From positions 1 to 64,000 of the forward strand of contig CALBSC010000038.1 in NCBI GenBank assembly GCA_937927685.1: a DNA stretch of 64,000 bases. The letters are read 5' to 3'. Origin of the DNA: an uncultured Burkholderiales bacterium (GTDB taxonomy: Bacteria; Pseudomonadota; Gammaproteobacteria; Burkholderiales; Burkholderiaceae_C). Each line of letters begins with the position of its first letter. The stretch's first letter is position 1. The notes under the pieces are model-generated. The model made no database searches. It saw only the letters and a list, made by a program, of their open reading frames with translations, and had not been told where the DNA came from. Shown here piece after piece: positions 13,101 through 18,690 of this stretch. Made by a program: the position numbers and the translations under genes.

Positions 13101-15748
13101 TGCTCGGTCATGGACACCACCGCTGCGCCATTGCTCACCGTGCGTGAGCCCGCTTGGAAGCTCAGACCCGGGGACACTGTGTCGAGCTTGAGCGTCAGGG
13201 GTGAAGATGCGGGCGTAAGCGCCGAGGCGTTGCCCGCCGCATCGGTCTGGCTCAGTCGAATACTGTACTCGCCGTCACCCTGGATGCCGAGCGAACTGGC
13301 CGCCAGCTGGATCGGACTTCCCCCCGTATTGGCAAAGTCGAAAGTCTGTTGGGTTGAACCGGTCTTGGTGACTTCGACATGTACATTGGCACCAATCTCC
13401 GCGCCCATGATGTTCACAAAGCCACCGTCCTTGGTGATGCCGTCTGCCGCGATCCCCGTGTCGCTTTGCCAGACCACCGTGGGGGATGAAGCTGCCGTGT
13501 CCACCTTGACCGGAAAGCGATAGGACTCCGCGCCCTGCTTGCCGTCGGCCGTGTCCACTCGGGTGGTGATGCCAAACAGCTTGTTGTCGACCTTTGCATC
13601 AGCGGCCAGGCCCCAGATGGAGGAGCTCAGGCCGTTGAGGGTCAGCTTGCCTGCGGTCACTTCCGCGGCCGTCACCACATGGGAGACGCCCGAATCCACG
13701 CCATTGACCAGCACGCGCAGGACATCGCCGGCAACGACATCCTTGTTCAAGTCCTGCTTGAGCGAGTAGGTGAATGCCGTCGCCAGTTTGGCCTGGTTGA
13801 TGACGTTCAGGGAAGTGGCCACATGTGTCGTGGCGTCCACCAGGACCAAGGCGGGTTGCGTCGGTTGCGCGCGCCCGCCGGCCACGGGAATGGACAGGGT
13901 CCCCACCACACCAGAAATGTCCGCCAGCTTGCTGGACAGTTGCTGATCGGTGTACTGGGTGGCGTCCAGGTTCCTGCTGGTCACGTCATTGGTCAACGAA
14001 TACTGGGACGCGTATTCGGTGGCCACCAGGGTGTTCAATGCCGATTTGGAATTGAGGGCGCTGACGTTCTGCTTCAGTTCATTGACGGTCTGCACCACCA
14101 CGCCGTTCACATTGGACAGCGCAGTGGACACATCCGCCACGTTGTCGATCGGTTGGGCACTCTGCACATTACCGAACACCGTGGAAATGAAGCTGGCGTT
14201 ATCCAGACGGACTTCGGCCACCGTGCCCGAGGCCCGGGAATCGGCATAGGTGTCGGCCAGGGCACGCAGCATCGCCAGCGAGGCATCGGCCGATGTCATC
14301 CCGGCGCTGGCATTGGCGACCTGGATGGCCGCCCCCCCCACCACCAGCAAGTTGGCCACCTGAGCCGACTTGGCATAAATCTCCAGGTATTTCGCCTTGT
14401 CGGCGTTGGAGCCGCTTGCATACGCCTGGCTCACAGGATCGAGACTCAGCAGATCCGCCGCACTCACAGAGGCCGACAAGCCCAACAAGGTCTTGGCCGC
14501 CGCCACCGATTCGTCCAGACTCAGGTTCGAGCCCTGACGGATACCTTCGATCAGGGTGGTGAGGGACGTCACCACCTGCGCCGATTCAGGTGCCAGCAGC
14601 ACGCCGTTGTAGATCAGGCCCGTGCCATAGCGGTCAACACCGCCCATGACATGAACGGCACCACTGCCTCCCAGGCCGGTGTAGTTGCCCGAGCTGTCGG
14701 TGTAGACGAACTGATCGGTGATGGTGTCGCCCGCACTCCAGACGCCATCGCTGTTGGCATCGGTGAATGTCTCGCCGGCATCGAACCGGTTGTTCTTGTT
14801 GGCGTCGGTGTAATACTCCGCCCGGTCGAACTCGCCGTTGTGGTTGCTGTCGATGTAGCTGAGTTGTCCATCGCCATTCGAGTCACGCCACACGATGGCC
14901 TGGTCCAGGTAACCCTTGATCACCGACCCCCCGGACGGCACCGAAGCGCCCATGCCCGCAGCGGAGCTGGCACCGCCACCCCCACCCGCACCGCCGGCCA
15001 GCAACCCGGCGGGCGCAGACTTCACGCCCGTGCTGGAGGAAGAGTCGGCGTCGCTGGCCGCCTCAGCCTCCTCGGTCGTGTTGCCGGAATCAGCGGTCTC
15101 GTCGGACCCGGCGCCTTCACCACTGGCCTGGGCTGTTTTGGTGTTCTCAGTTTTCGTGCCCGGGCCCTTGTTGGGCGCGGGTGGCTTGTTGGCATTGGCC
15201 GCCAGCAGCATGTCATCGCTGGCATCGACCGGGTGCGTGTTGTGCGCCACCCAGGCGTCTGCTGCCTCAAAGCCCGTGCCCTCCGCTCCTGCCACCTGAG
15301 GGGAGGTCTCGGGGTCATCAAAAGGAAGTTCCGCTTGCAGGGGAACTCTGGCTTCCTGCGCAGGGGTCGGGGCCGTTGTCAGCGGGCTGGGGCTGAGCGG
15401 CAGGTCAACGAGCGCGCCCTGGGCCGATTCACCCGCAAGAGCGTTCTGCGCAGCGGCCAGGTGATCCACCCAACGCTGCAACTCCAGGCTGTTGAGCTGC
15501 TCGATCAACCGCGACAGGTCCGCCTGCAATGGCTGTCGCTGGGTGTCGTCTGCAGATTCGTCCGAACCGGTCGGCACCGGCGCTGCTTGCGCGAGTGAAT
15601 CCACCAACGCAGCCACCGCGAGCACCGCCACGAGACGTTGTGGGTGATCCGGCTGTCGGGGGCTTGAAAGCAGACGCTGCAGCGACTCCAGGGGCTTCAA
15701 TAACAAGGGGGAAATGTTGAGCCGTTGTCGTTGCTTGAGTGCCTGCAT
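1..15748 (-). CDS. Giant RTX/Ig-like/beta-propeller repeat protein, partial (C-terminus outside window)
   Basis: The frame is open from ATG at 15748 to the left window edge, more than 5,249 codons. I checked frame continuity near 10,900, 5,900, 3,300 and 1,880. AGAGAG precedes the ATG. Approximate order: a short hydrophobic N-terminal region without a clear Sec signal (1-60); an acidic Ser/Thr linker and Gly-rich patch (180-265); Asp-rich calcium-type loops (288-343); Ig-like modules marked by 'DG(I/V)T' (about 700-1420); a Calx-beta-like module (about 1990-2090); cadherin-like repeats (2100-2870); RTX nonapeptides (3120-3290); more Ig-like modules; and delta-60-like propeller repeats with 'LDTTY/F' motifs (about 3980 to the edge). 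It is probably a calcium-stiffened adhesin exported by a type I system, but the C-terminal signal and exporter genes are not visible. Export route and function are inference. Confidence 0.85.
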   Translation of the reverse strand, partial: MQALKQRQRLNISPLLLKPLESLQRLLSSPRQPDHPQRLVAVLAVAALVDSLAQAAPVPTGSDESADDTQRQPLQADLSRLIEQLNSLELQRWVDHLAAAQNALAGESAQGALVDLPLSPSPLTTAPTPAQEARVPLQAELPFDDPETSPQVAGAEGTGFEAADAWVAHNTHPVDASDDMLLAANANKPPAPNKGPGTKTENTKTAQASGEGAGSDETADSGNTTEEAEAASDADSSSSTGVKSAPAGLLAGGAGGGGGASSAAGMGASVPSGGSVIKGYLDQAIVWRDSNGDGQLSYIDSNHNGEFDRAEYYTDANKNNRFDAGETFTDANSDGVWSAGDTITDQFVYTDSSGNYTGLGGSGAVHVMGGVDRYGTGLIYNGVLLAPESAQVVTSLTTLIEGIRQGSNLSLDESVAAAKTLLGLSASVSAADLLSLDPVSQAYASGSNADKAKYLEIYAKSAQVANLLVVGGAAIQVANASAGMTSADASLAMLRALADTYADSRASGTVAEVRLDNASFISTVFGNVQSAQPIDNVADVSTALSNVNGVVVQTVNELKQNVSALNSKSALNTLVATEYASQYSLTNDVTSRNLDATQYTDQQLSSKLADISGVVGTLSIPVAGGRAQPTQPALVLVDATTHVATSLNVINQAKLATAFTYSLKQDLNKDVVAGDVLRVLVNGVDSGVSHVVTAAEVTAGKLTLNGLSSSIWGLAADAKVDNKLFGITTRVDTADGKQGAESYRFPVKVDTAASSPTVVWQSDTGIAADGITKDGGFVNIMGAEIGANVHVEVTKTGSTQQTFDFANTGGSPIQLAASSLGIQGDGEYSIRLSQTDAAGNASALTPASSPLTLKLDTVSPGLSFQAGSRTVSNGAAVVSMTEQPAASLQFLATEAMQNTMTVELLKGSTNYANLLSYSLNASKTTFTLAGNLSSLERGAYSLKVTTSDLAGNPVVTTQALFVEKVSFLNTFPGYINASNVANGWTLTGSTSGVESGRSVNLSLAATGMTAINKSATIGDDGSFSVSFNASELAALAEKSYSLTYSVSDVAGHTASGTQSEVLDKTAPTVTLSLLGPDGTAVTSIDQSLVTDGFSFAGQVQGVDNGKPVSITFSRTGATDIVLTGTVSNGAFQIPADGATLTKLTTGYYDITARVQDNALNASTATLSQVAAALGSARMTLGALADNQLSDAEVTQGFSQSLSVSDPTATVTIRLLDATGTAVQNPLTYANNVLSGNLSALPEGQYRIEFKVFAQSDTDKTVPLQTLNQLLVIDKTAPTGFTLTPTNAVLNAATIQNGLLLTGAVTGVEAGQFVDLFNSQNVKIGSAPVDATGAFALSVSRQVLSTVLNGDGTYQLTAKVQDAAGNTPSNAPLAVSLLIDTAVPTKPTNFMLTEDLGISASDGITRTSTNGLKLAAKASAADAGVEVQLLDGGVAITGATTTITARGDIVFNNVKLGGGLHNLSLMAVDTAGNASPVSSSVQVMVDDVAPTVTRVDVPGAAVYDRGQVLNFVVQFSEPVYLDSTNGAPRLSLALDSPTPRYATYQSGSGTNKFVFTYAVQSGDLDTNGIAFRTISNALQLNLAGSGNSTIAVTDAAGNAVNPLLNLVGNLEGVKINGTVVGSAVDGYLVNTTIFSDANNNNTIDAGEAVGGSIGAGVFSIPGGSGHLIMRGGEDISTGHSFSVQYEAPEGYTVINPVSSLIASFQTLGGATYYTLDDSGVRTNLTAAQLASNNRSGALTDYVLSTSASEAKVLSAGLFGSLTPATSVDLSSYDAFREAGRPVTDFASTTVAKDAKLAAIAYQKSAAMLATLSDVGGAVLAVLDDTSVSSPRGVLSTDSSMALMHAVAQQLNSTASLKLQTALADATQIKSALTGAATELGLTLTTAQAAKLDQVAAVIAKANSLISASATTTIDGSGNDAKDAIQILRGIVAVQQVVQGDSADVLVRYVMGDTSNATDPTPSSLVSGMEARVAGVIVGPIVPSVFKVGIVSGSATASNVTVFEGGDQGDGATVTFKVMRSGGLDGTVVLKYDLTGSSSLTADRFEGGQIPVGTLTFAPDVTEQTFTVKLANNTLRNPTELLTLQLEDAYGNSQFTDLTGRLTASAKASVLVRDDDPNVPVITVPTKVDVAAGVSTKLSGVSVDYFDSDAQLTVTLKAASGNLQIDRLPQAGALNAFASTTSGTYTLAGTLDQVNSALARLTYTGSVGQTDTGLRVSVTPAGRTVSGSADVSVQIHNAAQVTVPASAGNVVAGTASRLPGIDIQDIDSSKVTVNLSSAQGKMSADAANAAVFTSVAADGSLSLSGSVADVRSALSAVMFTASAGATQAVVRVQVSDNDPLNAPAQAQMVLGVSKAPPVVLAPATASFKAGVAVGLANITVLDADSPQVTLTIQASRGGLTLGDLPAGVSVVSQTANQMALRGAPDLLNKAVNAVKYTAPTSGTPSLTFTVNDGDNTAVSKSLSVAIIDNAPPSPGGDLTLSGVVEDTQQSLTISPTLLIDSDSPTGTLPTKIRILSVEGGSLTLDNGSAIVIGDTSTPLALNESGRLQVKFTPDANRNADAVIRYVVVDPVLDTLNSAPSFITLPIQAVNDKPVLSIAQGTLTFTENSAPLSVLPLVGITDVDSKALSQAVVQIAAPQIGDVLSFTTLNGIAITGAFNAATGTMTLTGLATGTPATYPTLDQFRQALQSVRYSNAREDLNTATRQIAVTLYDVDSSTSGSNVQMSQAVNITLNVVGVNDASTVTVPTGASVQFTESATADKGSVTAALPTVALADPDSPGDTANMRDVAMAKVFFAAGYRPGEDVLVASTAALPSGIKAVFDATTATLTLSGNATLGAYQTALAQVAYKNNSANPNTADRTLKITLTDDLGAASESSAITVRVAATDDVASLDLSGPDVSGLDAVALYSGGVGATPVPVAPLATLKDLDGSRFKSLTVQIRGADAQDGFELSPAALNALVASGLVAEPAVLSGGNLTLTIRTASVGGTGDIAAFESVIRGILYKRTEVVQADTTTPKTITISGLDAVGNSITPAAVSMSLALAPLASVNSVTSAGVSTFVVNLNGAPGTNSLVVDLSSSLVLNGSNRLSVKDLFKAQDINATGLLAGADVSVTLTGNAQANTITGSSANDVIVGGGGADKLDGKEGDDTYVMKLADLATATITDTGAASAGSRGDLLVLTGAGGTLDATAMGKVSGIEGLVLAGTSSYDITLPASSGVRGMDASQVQSGSVSINASSLTSASPISLVGSSGNDTLRGGAGNDSLAGGAGDDTLQGGAGKDLLTGGAGADTFVFDATSGSTTASSYDVITDLTVGDRIVLNVPKLVWTPDGIPATRASGALYAWLQKPVNPNDKPILFYETSAGAAPVGVSIESNIRLAGWVPSTNTDGGLTLSIPANDPSTVVVPDASQQLPKLASGVNVQTALSGFSVVDAATDVQTLQLTAVGGKLNVSTSGVTSGVTSVTGADTGSLTLVGTTQALNQVLTTLSYTATSRPAAGELSSVSAAVKDSLSESFSAPKTIYLKVPNTAPTLQLATTSSTSVAVGGSVSLNGVTLADPDGGQLSLNITQQNLLGNWVLDLATLPRGVTAQSGTTSVTLKGTAADLNALISSGKLSYQPTSLGANQLTLTLTDDVGASATALSLNLIGRPGVPGTPDLLTSSDTGSSNTDNKTSVAAMSFSVSLEGTGSTPGTVLELWAQNRVIASKILTTTDLLLPAVVITLDPTVSKLVDGAVAIASKVSFPVSSTQALSSDLSTPLQVTLDSAITTPTLSFDTTDDTGVSTSDGVTSKTTGLTLNVKADPNVVVTLSEGTTQIESRVANANGDVSFEVNYASGPHTLVAKASDPVFGLTSASSAAVTITVDGVAPAVNGSTSQVPMASVYNPGAKLSFTLNFTEKVYAATTSQLVLTWDGLASPVGATLVSTTTSAVSGVNTLTYAYTVKDTDKATGFTVSSLQGVTDLAGNAVVPYTMAFPAIVLGTPTIYEGGRTSGVLGSAMDQVFIRDTAADDVADLNMTQGLRVIGKDASGRTYVLNWNSTDNNGTAGANVTTSATGYMQVHRMLSTGALDLSYEVTLPTDTGELSFTSGIGTSNYKIRGISDTGAVYVQHFNGAASTNGAAFANTLERYLSSTTGIQSGSNSTPVVNKDATYNGNTGQVLLGSDVSASAIQGIGGDGKVYVRTSVWTTSSGTAVNNVEIKRYNGDGTLDTTWAPTSGNKLVLTNVDQTNGLGIGRGVLTDDKVYVKAWDATAGTTLITRYTNTGVLDTTYAIKLPSGVLPSDIRGQDTAGKQYVERQLSDGTWVLERYTPTVTTTGAATQAASLLDTSFATAGRITVPANATILIYGKLDEILVFAHGSNGSGIPDKIYSMSTGASVVVRDGWSLDVDGNYVLDATNSAYDALAKDAVSTATLSYKTISLTSGSTGTATTASLNLKMIGTNDWPVAQDAKLGATTGLSSSVVVSASDVDAGATLTYALGSRIESFSPVYQATGLKSSSGNASTWIESSQMQTRDGLAFGTLNSDSQGRLYVWKESSTSPGVAEVVRYSSAGVLDTTYKVTIPASAGLYNVVGVTGDGAVYVRDTSNGTSVATGVSKYVQSGNATVLDTSFGTSGHLVLGSSAGVSVMGGVTTNGSLYVRELGSSGSDEVHRYSSTGQLDSTFKVVLPTGVTMVKVTRGVYGDDSIYVSHEFSSWVTNPDNTQTWQPTLQVQRYTASGALDSHYNVMIDGVGMSSLRAANGGGVLIETNVWDGASLSTKALQHYKADGSLDTNYGVGGTLVVPSGSQYTLVPAGLEMVNATGQVTVYGPEGHVVTSGAVAGLTFNASTKTFTLDASDAAYNTLTGGQTKTISTHYTVTDQNGTWDEGEVQITVSGDRIYEGSSAKGTLNSSGLDQVFIRDTSADNVVDVNMTQGLRAVGTDSLGRTYVVNWNEVYESATSGTYPAGSTAGTGFVQVHRFLSTGALDTTYEVNLPTTYGTLTYTSGWGTDSYKIRGIDGNGAVYVENYSATITVDNGAGTASTHALEKYLSSSAGLQSDAKSVPQFNKDAGYGIGLEGNSSVLMGTTDGKFYVRTNVGTDAEIARYNANGTQDQTFGSAASHYKLMLTGVNPTTYDLFSPVFPYSGGTGIQRGLPGLDDKLYVKAWNEAVGTTMITRYTNAGVLDTTYAIKLPAGIEPIYIRGQDKDGNQYVQRQLSDGTWVLERYKPAVVSTGVATQTSSSLDTTFGTSGQIVLPAKATVLVYGLLGEILVFTNT
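1440..2380 (-). repeat. Middle delta-60-like propeller block
   Basis: The translated segment carries the recurring grammar 'VHRYSSTGQLDSTF', 'VSKYVQSGN' and 'HYKADGSLDTNYG', typical of delta-60 (beta-propeller) repeats. It lies between the two copies of the long duplication. Exact blade borders cannot be set by eye. Confidence 0.6.
2689..3800 (-). repeat. Proximal copy of the long internal duplication
   Basis: The encoded segment opens with MDQVFIRDTAADDVADLNMT, contains 'RYNGDGTLDTTW' and 'RYTNTGVLDTTYAI' motifs, and ends near DEILVFAHG. It pairs with 1-1110. Both copies keep the same order of motifs (QVFIRDT, TQGLR, YKIRGI, SDGTWVLERY). Confidence 0.8.
5875..6017 (-). repeat. RTX nonapeptide calcium-binding repeats
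   Basis: The translation carries five consecutive GGxGxD-type nonapeptides (GNDTL, GNDSL, GDDTL, GKDLL, GADTF) followed by FVFDA. In RTX proteins these form a calcium-filled beta-roll. Here they lie mid-protein, around residues 3245-3290, with at least 1,950 residues still to follow. Confidence 0.9.
6303..6383 (-). repeat. Second, shorter RTX nonapeptide group
   Basis: The translation SSANDVIVGGGGADKLDG followed by KEGDDTYVM is an RTX-type beta-roll segment ending in the usual 'DDTYV' cap. It lies about 90 residues N-terminal of the main RTX group. Confidence 0.8.
14720..14886 (-). repeat. EF-hand/dockerin-like Asp-rich calcium loops
   Basis: The translation shows four spaced loops: DSNGDGQLS, DSNHNGEFDRAE, DANKNNRFDAGE and DANSDGVWSAGD (residues about 288-343). 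The DxNxDG pattern resembles EF-hand, dockerin or thrombospondin type 3 calcium loops. They sit directly after the Gly-rich linker, before the first beta-rich modules. Confidence 0.7.
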
Positions 15749-16100
15749 CTTGATCTCTCTTCACCCGTGATAGACCAATTCGACACGGGTGTAATTGCCT
15801 GTTGAAGGCAGGAAGCATATCGCCGATATGGAGAGATAAAAATTTCTTGTTCTAATAATCTATTAAAAAATTTCAGTATCGATGGCGACTGGCTTGACAT
15901 AAATTTTCAAAGGGGTCGCCAACGATCAGGCGCACGAAAATAACCAATCAATTAGGACTGATGGAAACGAAAAAAAGAATTCTTAATAACTCATAACCAG
16001 CAGAACCAAACAGCATGGCCTCCATCTCCACAGAACTAGTACCTAAGTTACCCCCTCAAGTGCTGTGGCGTTCATGACTGAGTCTGAACGCCATGAGGCC
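15749..16100. other. AT-rich intergenic region upstream of the giant gene
   Basis: About 350 bp with no convincing coding frame. The stretch 15830-15990 is much richer in A/T than its surroundings and probably holds the promoter and control region of the minus-strand giant gene. No -35/-10 pair was convincing. The left part is the leader of the giant gene, and the right end holds the hairpin listed at 16066-16093. Confidence 0.5.
16066..16093 (-). terminator. Hairpin at the 3' end of the TPP-riboswitch operon
   Basis: TGGCGTTCA (16066-16074) pairs perfectly with TGAACGCCA (16085-16093), with an inner GACT/AGTC match. It lies 8-35 bp beyond the stop of the last operon gene. There is no T-run on the minus strand, so it may be a weak terminator or an mRNA-protecting 3' end. 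Confidence 0.5.
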
Positions 16101-16883
16101 CTAGCTCATCACCCATCCCCCATCCACCACCACCACCTGCCCTGTCACAAACCGCCCCCAATCACTGGCCAGGAACAACACCGGACCCACCACATCCTCG
16201 GGCGTGGCCAGCCGACGTAACGGGGTTTGTGACGCAATCAGTTCGCGCACCTCTTCCCGCGTGGCGCGCGCGTTCTCGGTCGGGAACACCAAGCCCGGCG
16301 CCACACAGTTCACCCGTATCCCCAGGGGCCCGAGTTCTGCCGCGAGATTGCGGCTGAACCCGACCAGGGCCGACTTGGCGGTGGTGTAGTCGTGGTAGGG
16401 CACCGAGGGGCGAGCCACCAGGTCGCTGGTGAGGTTGATGATGGAACCCCGTGACCGTTTGCGCATCAGCGGCAAAGCCGCCTGGCACACCTCAAAGCAA
16501 CTGCGCACGGCGCCGTCCAGTTGAGACTGGTAGTGGGACCACTGCAACTCCCAGAACCGGTCGCGGTGTTCCGGGTCAAAGCGGTAGGGACGCAAGGCGT
16601 TGTTGATCACCACGTCCAGCCGGCCCGCTTCGCGCTCGATGCGCTGCATCATGGCTTGTACAGCCTCGACGTCGCCCACGTCACACGGCAAGGCCCATCC
16701 ATCGCCTCCCAGGGCCTGACACTCCTTCGCGACCGCCTCGGCCGTGGCCTGGTTGCTCAGATAGTTGACCACCACCAGCGCGCCTTCACGCGCGCAGCCC
16801 CTTGCGATGGCCGCACCGATGCCACGTCCTGCGCCGGTCACCAGCACCACTTGCCCGGCCAGGGCGCCCTGTCGTTCGCTCAT
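16101..16883 (-). CDS. SDR-family (FabG-like) oxidoreductase
   Basis: 260 aa short-chain dehydrogenase/reductase. It has the NAD(P)-binding glycine motif TGAGRGIG (residues 16-23), an NNA motif (NNALRP), catalytic Tyr166 and Lys170 in YTTAK, and a C-terminal TGQVVVVDGG typical of FabG-like enzymes. It is the last gene of the riboswitch operon and its start overlaps the stop of the binding-protein gene by ATGA. Known chemistry of the family is reversible alcohol/carbonyl interconversion. Inference from context: it could reduce the aldehyde made by the LuxE/LuxC pair to an alcohol. The actual substrate is unknown. Confidence 0.9.
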   Translation of the reverse strand: MSERQGALAGQVVLVTGAGRGIGAAIARGCAREGALVVVNYLSNQATAEAVAKECQALGGDGWALPCDVGDVEAVQAMMQRIEREAGRLDVVINNALRPYRFDPEHRDRFWELQWSHYQSQLDGAVRSCFEVCQAALPLMRKRSRGSIINLTSDLVARPSVPYHDYTTAKSALVGFSRNLAAELGPLGIRVNCVAPGLVFPTENARATREEVRELIASQTPLRRLATPEDVVGPVLFLASDWGRFVTGQVVVVDGGWVMS

Positions 16884-17872
16884 GATCGCCCCGGCAGCAG
16901 GTCCTGGCTGACCACATCGGTCATGCGCAAGTCGCGTGTGATCAAACCCAGTTGCCGGTACACCTGCGCGCCCTTTTGCAAGGTGTCGATATCGATGGCC
17001 CCCAGGCCACGCTGCTGCGTGAGGGGCGACACACTGGAAGCGTTACGCAGCTTGATGATCTCCAGGTTGATCGCCGGATTTTGTCCGTCAATCGCGACCT
17101 GAGTCGCCAGTTGCGCCGCCTCCTGGGGTGACTGGATCATCCACTGCATGCTGTCGCGGTAGGCCTGCAGAAAGCGGCGCAGCATGTCCTTGCGCTGATG
17201 GAACGTGTCTTCACGCACCACAAACACATCGCTGGAGATATTCAGGTGCTGGCGCACTTCCATCACATGCACCGCACCGAGTCCGCGCTGTCGGCCCACC
17301 GCCAGCCCGGTGTCCGTGGCGGCCGTGGCGTCCACCTGCCCTTGCATCAGGGGCGCGAAATTGAGCAGTCCGGTCACCACCACGGTCACGTCCGTCTCTT
17401 TCAAACCGGCCTGGTGCAACAACACCTGCAGGTTCTGACGCGTACCGCTGGACAAGCTGTACACCCCGATGCGCTTGCCCTTCAGGTCTGCGGGTTGCCG
17501 GATGGGGCTGGACGCCAGCGACACCACGTTGAAGACGTTCTGCGGATAGATGTCGTAAATCACCCGCAGCTTCTCGCCTTTGTCGAGCGCCGCAAACAAG
17601 GAGCCGGGGTCAGTGAAGGCCACATCGGCCTGACCGCTCAACAGGTTGCGCAGCGCGTCGCCACCGCCGGCGCCCGGCACATACCCGAGGGCAATGCCAC
17701 GGGACTTGAAAAAGCCTTTGTGCTCATCGACCAGGAGGTTGGTGATTTCCGTGATGGGCTTGCTCCAGCCCGCCACCACGCATTTGTCCAACGCGGGCTG
17801 CGCGGCCACGTCCAGGCCCCACCACGACAGCGCCGCCGTGCCGGTTCGCCATAGCCAATGTCGTCGTTGCAT
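16880..17872 (-). CDS. THI5/NMT1-type (ThiY-like) ABC transporter substrate-binding protein
   Basis: 330 aa from ATG at 17872, chosen because AAAGGA precedes it; an in-frame upstream ATG at 17908 would overlap the permease gene. An N-terminal signal with twin arginines (MQRRHWLW) is followed by AAQPALDKCVVAGW. The body has NMT1/THI5 (SsuA/ThiY-like) features: 'GFFKSRGI', 'LLSGQADVAFTDPGS' and 'LKGKRIGVYS'. The family binds thiamine-pyrimidine precursors, taurine, nitrate or similar ligands. The TPP riboswitch upstream favours a thiamine-related ligand, so ThiY-like is the best reading. Ligand identity is inference. Confidence 0.8.
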   Translation of the reverse strand: MQRRHWLWRTGTAALSWWGLDVAAQPALDKCVVAGWSKPITEITNLLVDEHKGFFKSRGIALGYVPGAGGGDALRNLLSGQADVAFTDPGSLFAALDKGEKLRVIYDIYPQNVFNVVSLASSPIRQPADLKGKRIGVYSLSSGTRQNLQVLLHQAGLKETDVTVVVTGLLNFAPLMQGQVDATAATDTGLAVGRQRGLGAVHVMEVRQHLNISSDVFVVREDTFHQRKDMLRRFLQAYRDSMQWMIQSPQEAAQLATQVAIDGQNPAINLEIIKLRNASSVSPLTQQRGLGAIDIDTLQKGAQVYRQLGLITRDLRMTDVVSQDLLPGRS

Positions 17873-17904
17873 CTTCAGTCCTTTCAACTGTTCATTCGAG
17901 CCCA

Positions 17905-18690
17905 TCACAGCGGGAAATCGTGTGACGCCAAGCGTACCGGGAGCGACAGGCGTCTCAGCAACCAGGCTTCCACCTGCACCGCTGCCATGTACACCCCCCA
18001 CCCCATGAGCGTGATCAGCCCCAACACCGCAAACATCAGCGGTGTGTCCATCGAGCCTTGCGCCGCGATGATGAGCGCCCCCAGTCCTTGACCAGCCCCC
18101 ATGAATTCACCCACCACAGCACCCACCAGCGACAGCACCACGGCCACCCGAAAGCCCGCCAGTATCGTGGGCAGCCCCGCGGGCAACTTGAGTCGCCACA
18201 AGGTCTGCCAGCGTGAGGCTCGCAACAGACGAAACAGGTCCTGCTGCTGGGCATCGACCTGCTGCAACGCGGTGATGGTGTTTTCCAGCAAGGGGAAGAA
18301 ACAGATCAGGGCGGTGACCACCACCGTCGGCCACCAGCCAAATCCCAGCCACATGATGAACAAGGGCACGAGCGCCAGTTTGGGCACCACCTGGCTCACC
18401 ACCACATACGGCATCAGCACAGCGCGCCAGCGCGGAAACTCGCCCAACACGACGCCACCCACCAGACCCAGCACACAACCCAGGGCCAGACCGGCCAACA
18501 TCTCGAACAACGTCACCCCCACGTGGGGCCACAAAAAACCGCTGACCAACCCTTGAACCAGTGACTGTGCAATGCGCGAAGGAGGCGGCAACACCAGCAG
18601 CGACCATCCCTGCACCGCAGCCAGCACCTCCCACAGCACCAGCAGCATCGCGGCAAGGAGCCACGACCACAAACGGGTGGACTTCATCAT
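17905..18690 (-). CDS. ABC transporter permease (ThiX/SsuC-like)
   Basis: 261 aa from ATG at 18690, which overlaps the ATPase stop by ATGA; longer upstream frames lie inside the ATPase gene and are shadows. There are about six hydrophobic segments (for example LLAAMLLVLWEVLAAV, and MFAVLGLITLMGWGVYMAAV near the C-terminus). A cytoplasmic loop of the BPD_transp_1 type occurs around 'ASRWQTLWRLKLPAGLPTIL', the coupling helix that contacts the ATPase. It forms the membrane channel for the binding protein encoded next. Confidence 0.85.
   Translation of the reverse strand: MMKSTRLWSWLLAAMLLVLWEVLAAVQGWSLLVLPPPSRIAQSLVQGLVSGFLWPHVGVTLFEMLAGLALGCVLGLVGGVVLGEFPRWRAVLMPYVVVSQVVPKLALVPLFIMWLGFGWWPTVVVTALICFFPLLENTITALQQVDAQQQDLFRLLRASRWQTLWRLKLPAGLPTILAGFRVAVVLSLVGAVVGEFMGAGQGLGALIIAAQGSMDTPLMFAVLGLITLMGWGVYMAAVQVEAWLLRRLSLPVRLASHDFPL

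Noticed and set aside
116..15598. Many plus-strand ORFs of 60-639 codons inside the giant gene, and several minus-strand ORFs in other frames
   Set aside because: They are Arg/His/Pro-rich or low-complexity translations lying opposite or out of frame with one continuous coding frame. They have no ribosome sites or family motifs.
15893..15898. TTGACA box on the plus strand as a promoter
   Set aside because: No plus-strand gene follows and no acceptable -10 is spaced 16-18 bp downstream.
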